From contig DBYT01000048.1 of the NCBI GenBank assembly GCA_002309915.1, positions 1,807-13,774 of the forward strand: DNA of 11,968 nucleotides, in the 5' to 3' direction. The notes beneath the pieces are model-generated. The model was given only the letters and a program-made list of their open reading frames with translations. It did no database searches and was not told the origin of the DNA. This document shows, one piece after another, positions 1 through 5,652 of the stretch. Every line of letters starts with the position of its first letter. The stretch's first letter is position 1. This DNA is from Bacteroidales bacterium UBA1179. Lineage in GTDB: Bacteria > Bacteroidota > Bacteroidia > Bacteroidales > Bacteroidaceae. The position numbers and the translations under genes are program-made.

Positions 1-1113
1 GTATATAGCCTGTTCCCGGTCAATATCGTAAAGGGACAGGGTCAGAAAGTGTGGGATGAGAACGGCCAGGAGTACCTGGACCTTTACGGTGGTCACGCAG
101 TTATAAGCATCGGCCACGCACACCCGCATTATGTGGAGGCCGTAAGCCGTCAGGTGGCCACTCTGGGCTTCTACTCAAATTCCGTGATAAACCGTCTGCA
201 GGAGCAGTTTGCCGAGCATCTGGGCCGCGTTTGCGGTTATGAGGATTACAGCTTCTTCATGATCAACAGCGGTGCCGAGGCTAATGAGAACGCCCTCAAG
301 CTGGCATCGTTCCATACCGGCCGCAGCCGAGTGCTCTCCCTCAAGAAAGCATTCCACGGTCGTACATCACTGGCCGTCGAGGTTACCGATAACCCCAAGA
401 TCATCGCCCCCATCAACGCATGCGGTCATGTGACCTATCTGCCGTGGGGAGACCTTGAGGCTGCCAAGGCTGAACTTGCCAAGGGTGATGTGGCTGCCCT
501 GATTATTGAAGGAATTCAAGGCGTAGGTGGAATTCAGGTTCCATCTGATGATTATATGAAAGGTCTGCGTGAGGCCTGCACCTCCAACGGTACAGTAATG
601 ATACTGGATGAGATCCAGAGCGGTTACGGCCGCAGCGGCAAGTTCTTTGCCCACCAATACAACGGCATCAAACCCGATCTTATCACCGTAGCCAAGGGCA
701 TCGCCAACGGTCTGCCTTGCGGAGGTCTGCTTATCAGCCCCATGTTCCTGCCGGTCATCGGCCAGCTGGGAACCACATTCGGAGGCAACCATCTGGCTTG
801 CGCCGCCGCCAACGCAGTGCTCGACGTAATGGAGAGCGAGCATCTGGTAGAGAACGCCGCCAACGTAGGCTCCTACCTGCTTGAGCAGCTCCGGGCAATT
901 CCCGGGCCCAAGGAGGTTCGCGGTCGCGGCCTGATGATAGGAATGGAGTTTGACCAGCCCATCAAGGAAATCCGCCAGCGTCTGCTCTTTGAAGAGCACA
1001 TATTCACCGGCGTAAGCGGCACCAACGTAATCCGCCTCCTCCCGCCTCTGTGCATCAAAAAGCAGGATGCCGACCGCTTCCTGGAATCCTACTCCAAGGT
1101 TATCAAGTTTTGA
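1..1113 (+). CDS. argD: Acetylornithine/succinylornithine aminotransferase, 5' end cut off
   Basis: A class-III PLP-dependent aminotransferase of arginine biosynthesis, which transfers an amino group from glutamate to N-acyl-glutamate semialdehyde in the cytoplasm. The frame is open from base 1, so the GTG at 49 is internal; 370 residues are visible and probably only about 5-10 N-terminal residues are missing. Visible signatures are SGAEANE (phosphate-binding region), AFHGRT, LDEIQSGYGRSGKFF with the cofactor-contacting Asp, and VAKGIANG, whose Lys codon at 694-696 is the expected Schiff-base lysine. TTFGGNHLA and VRGRGLMIG follow. In Bacteroides fragilis arginine synthesis is known to use succinylated intermediates, so N-succinylornithine is a likely substrate here; that is inference. 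The TGA stop (1111-1113) lies inside the outer arm of the palindromic element, and the C-terminus (…SKVIKF) may have been slightly shortened by it. argD converges on nadK. Confidence 0.96.
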   Translation, partial: VYSLFPVNIVKGQGQKVWDENGQEYLDLYGGHAVISIGHAHPHYVEAVSRQVATLGFYSNSVINRLQEQFAEHLGRVCGYEDYSFFMINSGAEANENALKLASFHTGRSRVLSLKKAFHGRTSLAVEVTDNPKIIAPINACGHVTYLPWGDLEAAKAELAKGDVAALIIEGIQGVGGIQVPSDDYMKGLREACTSNGTVMILDEIQSGYGRSGKFFAHQYNGIKPDLITVAKGIANGLPCGGLLISPMFLPVIGQLGTTFGGNHLACAAANAVLDVMESEHLVENAANVGSYLLEQLRAIPGPKEVRGRGLMIGMEFDQPIKEIRQRLLFEEHIFTGVSGTNVIRLLPPLCIKKQDADRFLESYSKVIKF

Positions 1114-1149
1114 GGGGGAACAGAAGGGGATATAATCTCTGAAACTACG

Positions 1150-1162
1150 CGCCTACGGCGCT
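1150..1162. repeat. Small GC-rich hairpin GCGCC-TAC-GGCGC
   Basis: GCGCC and GGCGC form a perfect 5-bp inverted repeat around TAC in the left half of the larger palindrome (about 1149-1161). It could be a side hairpin branching from the long stem where the two halves stop matching. I cannot see any U-run after it, so it is not a good intrinsic terminator. Confidence 0.5.
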
Positions 1163-1168
1163 ATCCCT

Positions 1169-1241
1169 CCCATCCCTAATAAGACGCTCTGAAAGACGTG
1201 AGCTTTGCTCCCATCTTCCAGAGCATCTTCTTAGTGACGGG
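1169..1241. repeat. Inner inverted repeat of the palindromic element
   Basis: Bases 1169-1203 pair with 1207-1241 around a TTT loop (1204-1206), with 28 of 35 positions complementary. The best part is GCTCTG (1186-1191) against CAGAGC (1219-1224). In this arm and the outer arm, five of the non-pairing positions read A·C on the + strand (1135/1285, 1172/1238, 1185/1225, 1192/1218, 1197/1213). These would be G·U wobbles in an RNA copied in the minus direction. No G·T mismatches occur in the same arms. This hints that the structure is used as RNA on the minus strand, the same direction as nadK, but the numbers are small. Confidence 0.75.
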
Positions 1242-1297
1242 CCCCTCCCGTTCACAAGCCCACGGGCGGCCATGGTTTCCGAGACTATATCCCCTTC

Positions 1298-1474
1298 TGT
1301 TCCGCTCACCGGGCAATTATGTGGCCATACTTGCAGAAAAATGGCTTGTAGGACCGTATTGTTGCAAGTATGGACGTGATTTGGGCGTTTTTGGCCATTT
1401 TTGAAGCCATACTTGCAAAAAACGTCAGTAAAAAGCCTATTAGTTGCAAGTTTGGCCGCAAAGCGAGCGGAACA
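1298..1474. repeat. 10-bp inverted repeat TGTTCCGCTC / GAGCGGAACA flanking the four-site array
   Basis: TGTTCCGCTC at 1298-1307, which is also the right tip of the long palindrome, is the exact reverse complement of GAGCGGAACA at 1465-1474, eight bases before the nadK stop codon. A near copy, GAG-GG-GGAACA, sits at 1112-1121 as the left tip. The same end sequence thus appears three times and brackets both repeat blocks, suggesting that the gap is a composite of related elements. No protein-coding gene is credible anywhere in 1114-1482. Confidence 0.7.
1324..1456. repeat. Array of four CCATACTTGCAA-type sites in alternating orientation, 82-bp period
   Basis: Four copies of one 12-bp motif alternate in direction: CCATACTTGCAG (1325-1336, forward), TTGCAAGTATGG (1362-1373, inverted), CCATACTTGCAA (1407-1418, forward) and TTGCAAGTTTGG (1444-1455, inverted). 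The second and third copies form a perfect 12-bp inverted repeat; the first pair and second pair each form an 11-13-bp stem around ~25-27-nt loops. The distance from site 1 to site 3 and from site 2 to site 4 is exactly 82 bp, so this looks like a duplicated hairpin unit whose arms are conserved while the loops have diverged (about 11 of 26 loop bases agree). It could be a REP-like dispersed repeat or paired binding sites. I cannot tell which from one window. Confidence 0.8.
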
Positions 1475-1482
1475 AGTAGTAA

Positions 1483-2355
1483 TTATTTCCTTGAGTCAGT
1501 TCCCCAAAGCATCTTTTCCCTAAGGGTGGCAAAGAAGTCGCCTTTGGCGGGTTTGATGACGCTGATGCGGAAGGGGGCGCGGCTGATTTCGATGGCGGTG
1601 TGCTCGGGACAGCTGAAACTGTTTCCGTCTATGGATACCAGGAAGCTGTGGCTGCGGCTGGTTACGTCCAGGCGGATGGTTTCATCGGCGGGGAGTACCA
1701 GGGGACGCATGGTCAGGCTGTGCGGGGCAACCGGGGTGAGGCAGATCACGTTGGTGCCGGGGGCTATGATGGGGCCTCCTACGCTCAGGGAGTAGGCGGT
1801 GGAGCCGGTGGGTGTGGCTACTACAAGACCGTCGGCCTGATAGGTGATCATGGGTGTGCTGCCGACGCTGGTAGCCACCTGAATCATTGATGATATATCG
1901 TGCTTAAGAATGGCTATGTCGTTGAGGGCGTAGGGGGTGTGGCCTGCGGGCAGACCTTCCATGCTTACCTGCAGCAGGTTACGCTCCTCAAGTGTATAGT
2001 CACCGTTATGTATGCGGGTGATGGCGTCGGTAATGCGGTCGGTGGTGATATCGGCCAGGAAACCCAGACGGCCGGTGTTGATACCTACCATGGGGATGCC
2101 TTTGCTGCCTACGCGGGTGGCGGTGCGCAGGAATGTGCCGTCGCCGCCAACGCTGATGACTGCATCGGCCGTAAAATCGGTGCCGTCAAAGAGGGTGTCA
2201 TAGGGAATATCCAGGCCCATCTGACGGGTCAGGAACTCGTAGTAGGGGCGGTCTACAGCTATGCCGTCACCCAGTGAGCGCAACAGGTCAAAGAACTGCT
2301 GCTCATGGCCGCAGAACTTGTCTCTTGACGTATTTCCGAATATGGCGAAACGCAT
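1483..2355 (-). CDS. nadK: NAD kinase
   Basis: It phosphorylates NAD to NADP using ATP or polyphosphate in the cytoplasm, and is the only route to NADP in most bacteria. The 290-residue protein matches the usual size. Visible family motifs are GGDGT at residues 70-74 (with FLR following), NTGRLGFLAD (93-102), ALNDIAIL (143-150, the NE/D motif) and a long conserved block QADGLVVATPTGSTAYSL (173-190) followed by SVGGPI. The ATG at 2353-2355 gives the natural N-terminus MRFAIFGN, which starts the first beta strand, and the stop is TAA (complement of 1483-1485). It is divergent from pdxJ with a shared 88-bp promoter region and converges on argD. A TATCTTTG promoter-like element on its strand lies at 2409-2416. 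Its transcript, if not terminated, would run into the site array and palindrome at 1474-1111. Confidence 0.96.
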   Translation of the reverse strand: MRFAIFGNTSRDKFCGHEQQFFDLLRSLGDGIAVDRPYYEFLTRQMGLDIPYDTLFDGTDFTADAVISVGGDGTFLRTATRVGSKGIPMVGINTGRLGFLADITTDRITDAITRIHNGDYTLEERNLLQVSMEGLPAGHTPYALNDIAILKHDISSMIQVATSVGSTPMITYQADGLVVATPTGSTAYSLSVGGPIIAPGTNVICLTPVAPHSLTMRPLVLPADETIRLDVTSRSHSFLVSIDGNSFSCPEHTAIEISRAPFRISVIKPAKGDFFATLREKMLWGTDSRK

Positions 2356-2377
2356 ACGTTATATCGAATAAATTCGT

Positions 2378-2385
2378 TACCTTTG
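2378..2385 (+). promoter_or_regulatory. Bacteroidota-type -7 element for the pdxJ-recG run
   Basis: TACCTTTG matches TAnnTTTG exactly. Transcription would start near 2392, about 50 nt before the pdxJ ATG. I see no good TTTG at the -33 position. The start point would lie to the left of the nadK start point, so the two opposite transcripts would overlap by a few bases at their 5' ends. Confidence 0.5.
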
Positions 2386-2408
2386 CTGATTAGAGCAATA
2401 GCTCACGG

Positions 2409-2416
2409 CAAAGATA
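2409..2416 (-). promoter_or_regulatory. Bacteroidota-type -7 element for nadK
   Basis: Read on the minus strand this is TATCTTTG, a perfect match to the TAnnTTTG element recognised by the primary sigma factor of Bacteroidota. It would start transcription near 2400 and give a leader of roughly 45 nt. A TTTG occurs upstream, but only 11 nt away, which is too close for the usual -33 element; so only the -7 part is supported. Confidence 0.5.
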
Positions 2417-2443
2417 GTTCATTTTATCAAAGTGAAGGGACTT

Positions 2444-3160
2444 ATGACAAGATTAAGTGTAAATATCAACAAGATAGCCACTCTGCGTAATGCCCGTGGA
2501 GGAAACAATCCGGACGTTGTCAAGACCGCTCTTGACTGCGAACGTTTTGGTGCCGACGGAATCACGGTGCATCCCAGACCGGACGAAAGACACATACGCC
2601 GTCAGGACGTATATGACCTTAAGAAAGTACTTACCACGGAATTCAACATCGAGGGTTATCCCGCCCCTGAGTTCATGGAACTGGTCACCAAGATCAAGCC
2701 CGCACAGGTAACTCTGGTGCCCGACAGCCCCGAGCAGATAACCTCAAACCACGGTTGGAACACCCTGAACTATCAGGATTTCCTGGTAGACATAATAAGC
2801 GAACTTAAGCGTAACAGCATCCGCGCATCGGTATTTGTCGATGCCGATCCCCGCATGGTTGAACTGGCCGCCAAGGCCGGGGCCGATAGGGTTGAGCTGT
2901 ACACGGAGCCGTATGCATCGGACTACATCAAGATGGGTCCGGAGTATGCCGTAAAGCCGTTCGTGGTGGCCGCTAAGAAGGCTCGTGAGTGCGGCATGGG
3001 ACTCAACGCAGGACATGACCTGAGCCTTGTGAACCTCAAGTACCTCAAGGAGCAGATTCCTTGGATTGACGAGGTGTCCATAGGCCACGCGCTGGTGTGC
3101 GACGCCCTCTATCTGGGACTTGAAAAGACAATCAGTGAGTATAAAAAATGCATTAAATAA
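2444..3160 (+). CDS. pdxJ: Pyridoxine 5'-phosphate synthase
   Basis: PdxJ condenses 1-deoxy-xylulose 5-phosphate with 3-amino-2-oxopropyl phosphate to make pyridoxine 5'-phosphate, the last ring-forming step of the DXP-dependent vitamin B6 route in the cytoplasm. The 238-residue TIM-barrel protein shows the expected blocks: SVNINKIATLRNARGG at the N-terminus, ITVHPRPDERHIR, EFNIEGYP, QVTLVPD, SVFVDAD, GADRVELYTEPYA, GLNAGHDL and EVSIGHAL near the C-terminus. The ATG at 2444 is preferred over the in-frame GTG at 2432 because MTRLSVNINK is the usual family start; GAAGGGA just upstream (2434-2440) is a weak ribosome-binding-like stretch. It heads a tightly packed run and its stop is one base from the exbB ATG. 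Placing a vitamin B6 gene directly before exbB-exbD is, as I recall, common in Bacteroidales. Confidence 0.96.
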   Translation: MTRLSVNINKIATLRNARGGNNPDVVKTALDCERFGADGITVHPRPDERHIRRQDVYDLKKVLTTEFNIEGYPAPEFMELVTKIKPAQVTLVPDSPEQITSNHGWNTLNYQDFLVDIISELKRNSIRASVFVDADPRMVELAAKAGADRVELYTEPYASDYIKMGPEYAVKPFVVAAKKARECGMGLNAGHDLSLVNLKYLKEQIPWIDEVSIGHALVCDALYLGLEKTISEYKKCIK

Positions 3161-3161
3161 T

Positions 3162-3863
3162 ATGTTCTTACAATCAACACTTGCACAGGCATTAGGCGAC
3201 ACGGTGGCACAGAGCCCGGTTGCCGTACAGATGGCCGAGGAGGCTACCGACAAGATGAATCTTTTTGACATGGCCCTTAAGGGCGGCTGGATCATGCTGG
3301 TCCTGCTGTTGCTGTCAATAGTATGCTTCTACATCTTCTTTAACCGCATAGCCATTTACCGTAAGGCTGCCATCAAGGATCCCCATTTCATGGACCGTAT
3401 CAACGACTACATGAAGAGCGGCGAGATCAAGTCGGCCCAGATATTCTGCCAGGCAACCGCATCTCCGCTGAGCCGTATCGTTGAGAAGGGTATCGGCCTG
3501 TCAGACCATGACACCAAGGATATCCAGTTGGGTATGGAGAACGCCGCAAATGTTGAGATTGCAAAACTGGAGAAGGGTCTGAAGGGTCTTTCAACCATTG
3601 CCAGTGCCGCTCCCATGATTGGTTTCCTTGGTACGGTTATAGGTATGGTGCGCGCCTTCTGGGAGATGTCAAATGCAGGTAACAACATCGATGTATCATT
3701 GCTTTCAAGTGGTATCTATGAGGCCATGATCACCACCGTTGGCGGTCTGATTGTAGGTATCATCGCACTGTTTGCATACAACTATCTGGTGGCTCGCGTA
3801 GACAGCATTGCCAACGAGATGGAGTCATTTATTCAGGATTTCACCGTTAATCTGGAGAAGTGA
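3162..3863 (+). CDS. exbB: MotA/TolQ/ExbB family proton channel subunit
   Basis: This is the membrane scaffold of a proton-motive-force motor that, with ExbD and a TonB-like protein, energises outer-membrane transport or envelope functions. The 233-residue protein has three membrane segments in the family order: about 42-60 (WIMLVLLLLSIVCFYIFF), 143-163 (PMIGFLGTVIGMVRAF region) and 191-210 (TTVGGLIVGIIALFAYN). The conserved ExbB signature is APMIGFLGTVIGMVRAF, and SLLSSGIYEAMITTVGGL lines the pore entry. A long cytoplasmic stretch separates segments 1 and 2. The ATG at 3162 follows the pdxJ stop by one base. The frame is open further upstream with TTG/GTG codons at 3120 and 3135, but these would overlap pdxJ and are less likely. 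The first ~38 residues are a variable periplasmic N-terminus with acidic and Ala/Gln-rich sequence. Confidence 0.92.
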   Translation: MFLQSTLAQALGDTVAQSPVAVQMAEEATDKMNLFDMALKGGWIMLVLLLLSIVCFYIFFNRIAIYRKAAIKDPHFMDRINDYMKSGEIKSAQIFCQATASPLSRIVEKGIGLSDHDTKDIQLGMENAANVEIAKLEKGLKGLSTIASAAPMIGFLGTVIGMVRAFWEMSNAGNNIDVSLLSSGIYEAMITTVGGLIVGIIALFAYNYLVARVDSIANEMESFIQDFTVNLEK

Positions 3864-3864
3864 T

Positions 3865-4278
3865 ATGCTAAAGAGACGCAATAAGGTATCGCCGCAGTTC
3901 AGCATGTCGTCCATGACCGACATCATATTCCTGCTGCTGATATTCTTTATGATAACATCCACGATGGTAAGCCCCAACGCCATCAAGGTGCTGCTGCCGC
4001 AGAGTTCGCAGCAGACATCGGCCAAACCGCTTACCCGCGTCATCATTGACCGCGACCTGAACTACTACACGGCTTTTGGCAATGATGACGAGATGCCCAT
4101 TGTGTTTGAGGAACTGACCGATTTCCTGATTGACTGCTCACAGAAGGAGCCCGAAATGTACGTGGCCCTTTATGCCGATGAGTCCGTCCCCTACAAGGAG
4201 ATTGTCAAGGTCCTGAACATAGCAAATGAGAACCAGTTCAAGGTGGTGCTTGCCACACGCCGTCCCGATCGCAAATAA
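3865..4278 (+). CDS. exbD: ExbD/TolR family proton channel subunit
   Basis: ExbD carries the proton-conducting aspartate of the ExbB-ExbD motor. The 137-residue protein has a short basic cytoplasmic N-terminus (MLKRRNK), then SSMTDIIFLLLIFFMITS, in which Asp19 just inside the single membrane segment (about 18-35) is the expected essential residue. A periplasmic domain of about 100 residues ends in VALYADESVPYKEIVKVLNIANE and a basic tail. The ATG at 3865 follows the exbB stop by one base, the same TGA/TAA-T-ATG spacing as at the pdxJ-exbB junction. The frame extends upstream to 3808, but that would overlap exbB and add a stretch unlike the family. Only one exbD copy is present here. Confidence 0.93.
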   Translation: MLKRRNKVSPQFSMSSMTDIIFLLLIFFMITSTMVSPNAIKVLLPQSSQQTSAKPLTRVIIDRDLNYYTAFGNDDEMPIVFEELTDFLIDCSQKEPEMYVALYADESVPYKEIVKVLNIANENQFKVVLATRRPDRK

Positions 4279-4284
4279 CGACCG

Positions 4285-5100
4285 ATGAAAAGGGAGAAAT
4301 TTGACATATTCTCAGTTCTTTGGACCATACTGCTGCACGCTCTGGCCATTGTGCTGCTGCTGGTGTTGCACCTGAACAGACCGGTGGCTCAGGCAGAGAG
4401 CGGCGTGCCCGTGATGCTGGGCAATATGGGAAACCTGGATACCGACTATGAGTTCACCGAGGTCAACTCCATGCCGGCTCCCGCACCCGCAGCTGTACCT
4501 GTTCCCCAGGCACCGCAGGCAGAGCCCGCCATCACCCAGAACCTTGAGGAGACAGTAGCCATAGAGGACGGCGAGAAGGAGAAACCCGTCAAGCCCGCCG
4601 ATACTCCCAAGCAGCCTACCCCTGAGGAGATCCGTGCTGAGCAGGAGCGCCAGGCCGCCGAGCAGGCCCAGAACCTGATGGCCAACGCCTTCGGCCGCAG
4701 CAGCTCCATGCAAGCCAGCAATCAGCCGGAGACTAATAGTGAGGTAAATGGTTCTACAGGTTTACCTAATGGTAACGATGAGGTAAATCCAAGTGGAATA
4801 GGAGGTTCTGGAGGAGGACCTGTTCCCAATTTGGATGGTCGCTCAGTCATAGGTCCTATTCCTGCTCCTAGTAATCTAAATCTTCCAGAAGAAGCGATGG
4901 TGGTAGTTAGCATTTGGGTTGATGCTAATGGTAATGTAACAAGAACAGCAATCAATAAGAGAACTAAAACAACAAATGCTGATTTGAGACAAAGATCAAT
5001 TGATGCTGCAAAACAAACAAAATTCAATAAAATAACTGTTGATCCTTCTGTTGAGGATGCAACAGGTACCATTACTTATTTTTATAGGTTTAAACAATAA
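4285..5100 (+). CDS. TonB/TolA-like energy transducer with a compositionally mosaic gene
   Basis: This is the third component after exbB and exbD: an inner-membrane anchor, a periplasm-spanning linker and a C-terminal domain. Residues about 10-30 form the single membrane segment; it contains T14-xxx-H18, the same spacing as the Ser16/His20 pair of E. coli TonB. Residues 63-112 are Pro/Ala/Glu-rich (PAPAPAAVPVPQAPQAEP), 113-130 are a TolA-like charged helix (EEIRAEQERQAAEQAQ), 145-195 are Asn/Gly/Pro-rich, and 205-271 resemble a TonB_C-type domain (VVVSIWVDANGNVTRT … TGTITYFYRFK). The composition changes sharply near 4730: hand counts give 227/360 G+C in 4381-4740 and 134/360 in 4741-5100. Five of six tail Arg codons are AGA or AGG. 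No frameshift is visible and the protein reads through normally. Whether it serves TonB-dependent transport or a Tol-like role is unclear. Confidence 0.85.
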   Translation: MKREKFDIFSVLWTILLHALAIVLLLVLHLNRPVAQAESGVPVMLGNMGNLDTDYEFTEVNSMPAPAPAAVPVPQAPQAEPAITQNLEETVAIEDGEKEKPVKPADTPKQPTPEEIRAEQERQAAEQAQNLMANAFGRSSSMQASNQPETNSEVNGSTGLPNGNDEVNPSGIGGSGGGPVPNLDGRSVIGPIPAPSNLNLPEEAMVVVSIWVDANGNVTRTAINKRTKTTNADLRQRSIDAAKQTKFNKITVDPSVEDATGTITYFYRFKQ

Positions 5101-5103
5101 CAT

Positions 5104-5652
5104 ATGGTATACATTTTCCTTGCCGAAGGCTTTGAAGCCATAGAGACCATCACTCCGCTGGATATGCTTATCCGTGCCGGAATCGAGGTCAACACCATCT
5201 CCATATCCGACGAGTTTCTGGTCAAGAGCAGCCAGGGAATTCCCGTTCAGGCCGATGACCTGTTTGAGAATACCGATTTCAGCGATGCCGAGATGCTGAT
5301 TCTGCCCGGCGGACAGCCCGGTGCAACCAACCTGGGCAAGCACAAGGGTCTGGAGGCTCTGCTGCGTGAGGCTATGGCCAAGAACCTGCCGGTTGGTGCT
5401 ATCTGCGCCGCTCCTACGGTGCTGGGCAAGCACGGATTGCTTCAGGGACGCAAGGCAACCTGCTATCCCGGTTGCGAGGGTATGCTCAAGGGTGCCGACT
5501 GTAAGGAAACATTCGTTCAGAAGGACGGAAACCTGATTACCGCATGCGGTCCCGCCGCTGCTGTAGAGTTTGCAAAGGCTATCATCAGCCTGCTCCGTGG
5601 AGACGAGGTTACAGCCTCGGTTTGTGAAAAGATGATGTTCGGGCGTGCCTGA
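5104..5652 (+). CDS. DJ-1/PfpI (YajL/ThiJ) family protein
   Basis: A 182-residue flavodoxin-like-fold protein of the DJ-1 superfamily. The nucleophile elbow is GAICAAPTVL with Cys101, and Glu14 in FEAIETITPLD corresponds to the conserved Glu next to the reactive cysteine. The GG of LPGGQPGATNL (68-77) and ACGPAAAVEFA late in the protein are the other hallmarks. Family members are proposed to act as deglycases, glyoxalases or redox-stress chaperones; the exact activity is debated, so I give no specific reaction. The position before C-terminal CYPG carries Cys where human DJ-1 has His, which is common in bacterial members as I recall. It starts 3 bp after the TonB-like gene, returns to normal composition at once, and its stop TGA overlaps the recG ATG by one base (TGATG at 5650-5654), suggesting translational coupling. 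Confidence 0.9.
   Translation: MVYIFLAEGFEAIETITPLDMLIRAGIEVNTISISDEFLVKSSQGIPVQADDLFENTDFSDAEMLILPGGQPGATNLGKHKGLEALLREAMAKNLPVGAICAAPTVLGKHGLLQGRKATCYPGCEGMLKGADCKETFVQKDGNLITACGPAAAVEFAKAIISLLRGDEVTASVCEKMMFGRA

Larger units (their letters stand above)
1111..1308. repeat. Long imperfect palindrome (MITE-like or hairpin element) starting at the argD stop codon
   Basis: The outer inverted repeat pairs 1117-1145 with 1275-1303, and 27 of 29 bases match. It begins GGAACAGAAGGGG on the left and ends CCCCTTCTGTTCC on the right. With a small bulge (G1115, G1116 opposite G1304) it extends to TGAG (1111-1114) and CTCA (1305-1308). The stop codon of argD is therefore part of the arm. A second, inner inverted repeat lies within it (separate entry), so nearly the whole ~198 bp can fold back on itself. 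I see no coding sequence in it and no clear target-site duplication. It could be a non-autonomous foldback/MITE-like element, a structured 3'-UTR or a bidirectional terminator. The inverted repeats are read directly from the sequence; the function is unknown. Confidence 0.85.

Noticed and set aside
367..999. 210-codon open frame opposite argD
   Set aside because: It is antisense to a clear PLP aminotransferase and has no recognisable motif; the open length follows from the codon usage of argD.
1117..1303. Complete insertion sequence with transposase
   Set aside because: The interior is only ~130 bp and has no transposase-like frame. No target-site duplication was found. At most it is a non-autonomous element.
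1324..1456. Possible CRISPR-like array
   Set aside because: The four copies alternate in orientation, the motif is only 12 bp, and spacers are unequal (25-33 nt). A CRISPR array needs direct repeats of ~24-40 bp, and no cas gene is present.
1160..1480. Rho-independent terminator for argD or nadK
   Set aside because: Stems are present but none is followed directly by a clear run of T on the appropriate strand; the nearest T-runs are several bases away. I did not call a terminator.
1198..1795. Open frames at 1198-1404 and 1370-1795 on + in and beyond the argD-nadK gap
   Set aside because: They run through the repeat blocks and into the nadK antisense, have no family resemblance, and their sequence is explained by the palindrome and site array. 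They are not credible genes.
2744..3295. 183-codon minus-strand frame across the pdxJ-exbB junction
   Set aside because: It overlaps two firmly identified genes and has no motif, promoter or leader of its own.
5085..5092. TAGGTTTA as a promoter for the DJ-1/recG pair
   Set aside because: It lacks the final G of TAnnTTTG and lies in the AT-rich tail of the TonB-like gene, where chance matches are likely. No supporting upstream element was seen.
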